A stretch of DNA of 5,236 nucleotides, from the NCBI GenBank assembly GCA_030669265.1, contig DAOVDY010000081.1, forward strand, positions 1 to 5,236, given 5' to 3'. Under the pieces are notes generated by a model, which saw nothing but the letters and a program-made list of their open reading frames with translations, ran no database searches and had not been told where the DNA came from. The stretch is from Desulfobacteraceae bacterium (GTDB lineage: Bacteria; Desulfobacterota; DSM-4660; Desulfatiglandales; B25-G16). Position 1 is the first letter of the stretch. Each line of letters starts with the position of its first letter. This document shows positions 5,202 through 5,236 of the stretch, one piece after another. Both the position numbers and the translations under genes were made by a program.

Positions 5202-5236
5202 CCCGTGAAATGCCTTTTTCTTTTCTATTTCACTGG
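5202..5236. repeat. inverted repeat at window edge
   Basis: CCCGTGAAAT (5202-5211) pairs with ATTTCACTGG (5227-5236) at 9 of 10 positions around a 15-base pyrimidine-rich loop. It lies 120 bases after brnA and could act as a distal terminator or be part of a longer element cut by the window end. I see no gene in the rest of 5082-5236. Confidence 0.35.

Noticed and set aside
2941..5202. Integron cassette sites (RYYYAAC cores such as 2941-2947 and 5196-5202)
   Set aside because: Isolated 7-base matches without paired partner boxes, no integrase, and genes sharing promoters and overlaps, unlike cassettes.

Overview
The window is a 5.2 kb accessory stretch from a bacterial chromosome or large element. 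It is moderately AT-rich and built from toxin-antitoxin (TA) loci, small hypothetical genes and broken gene pieces. Promoters are sigma70-like and most starts have ordinary Shine-Dalgarno (SD) sites. Nothing fixes the taxon. A split polyprenyl-phosphate sugar transferase, HigBA, VapBC and BrnTA TA families, an AAA/DUF4143 ATPase and short GC-rich palindromic repeats would suit an environmental Gram-negative lineage (Desulfobacterota, Nitrospirota or Planctomycetota), but this is inference only.

Layout. Positions 52-1368 (minus) hold an intact AAA ATPase with a DUF4143 C-terminus, driven by a near-consensus promoter at 1402-1431. A GC-rich imperfect palindrome lies in the spacer at about 1441-1518. 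An intact HigA antitoxin follows at 1622-1915 (minus). Its toxin partner survives only as the C-terminal part of HigB (2035-2165). That piece is joined in frame to the N-terminal part of a sugar transferase gene (about 2163-2345) and then carries a one-base frameshift. Upstream on the same strand are a DUF6557 gene (2381-2872), a probably frameshifted unknown gene (2912-3216), a VapC PIN toxin (3203-3706) and its antitoxin VapB (3696-3941). The vapBC promoter is at 3967-3995. The catalytic part of a sugar transferase lies at 4202-4438 (minus) and ends in three 24-bp palindromic repeats (4111-4182). On the plus strand, a BrnT toxin (4562-4834) and BrnA antitoxin (4812-5081) form an overlapping operon with an apparently leaderless start.

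The most interesting structure is the arrangement of broken genes. The two sugar transferase pieces are cut at the same conserved place but stand in permuted order on one strand. The N-piece is joined to higB exactly where both protein families carry a G-N-R-F-K/E-like stretch. A circular DNA integrating into higB by short homology would produce such an order, though the left junction does not clearly show the missing HigB N-terminus. The window looks like a TA-rich recombination site rather than a single undescribed system. The vapBC, unknown gene and DUF6557 cluster is the best candidate for an uncharacterised unit.
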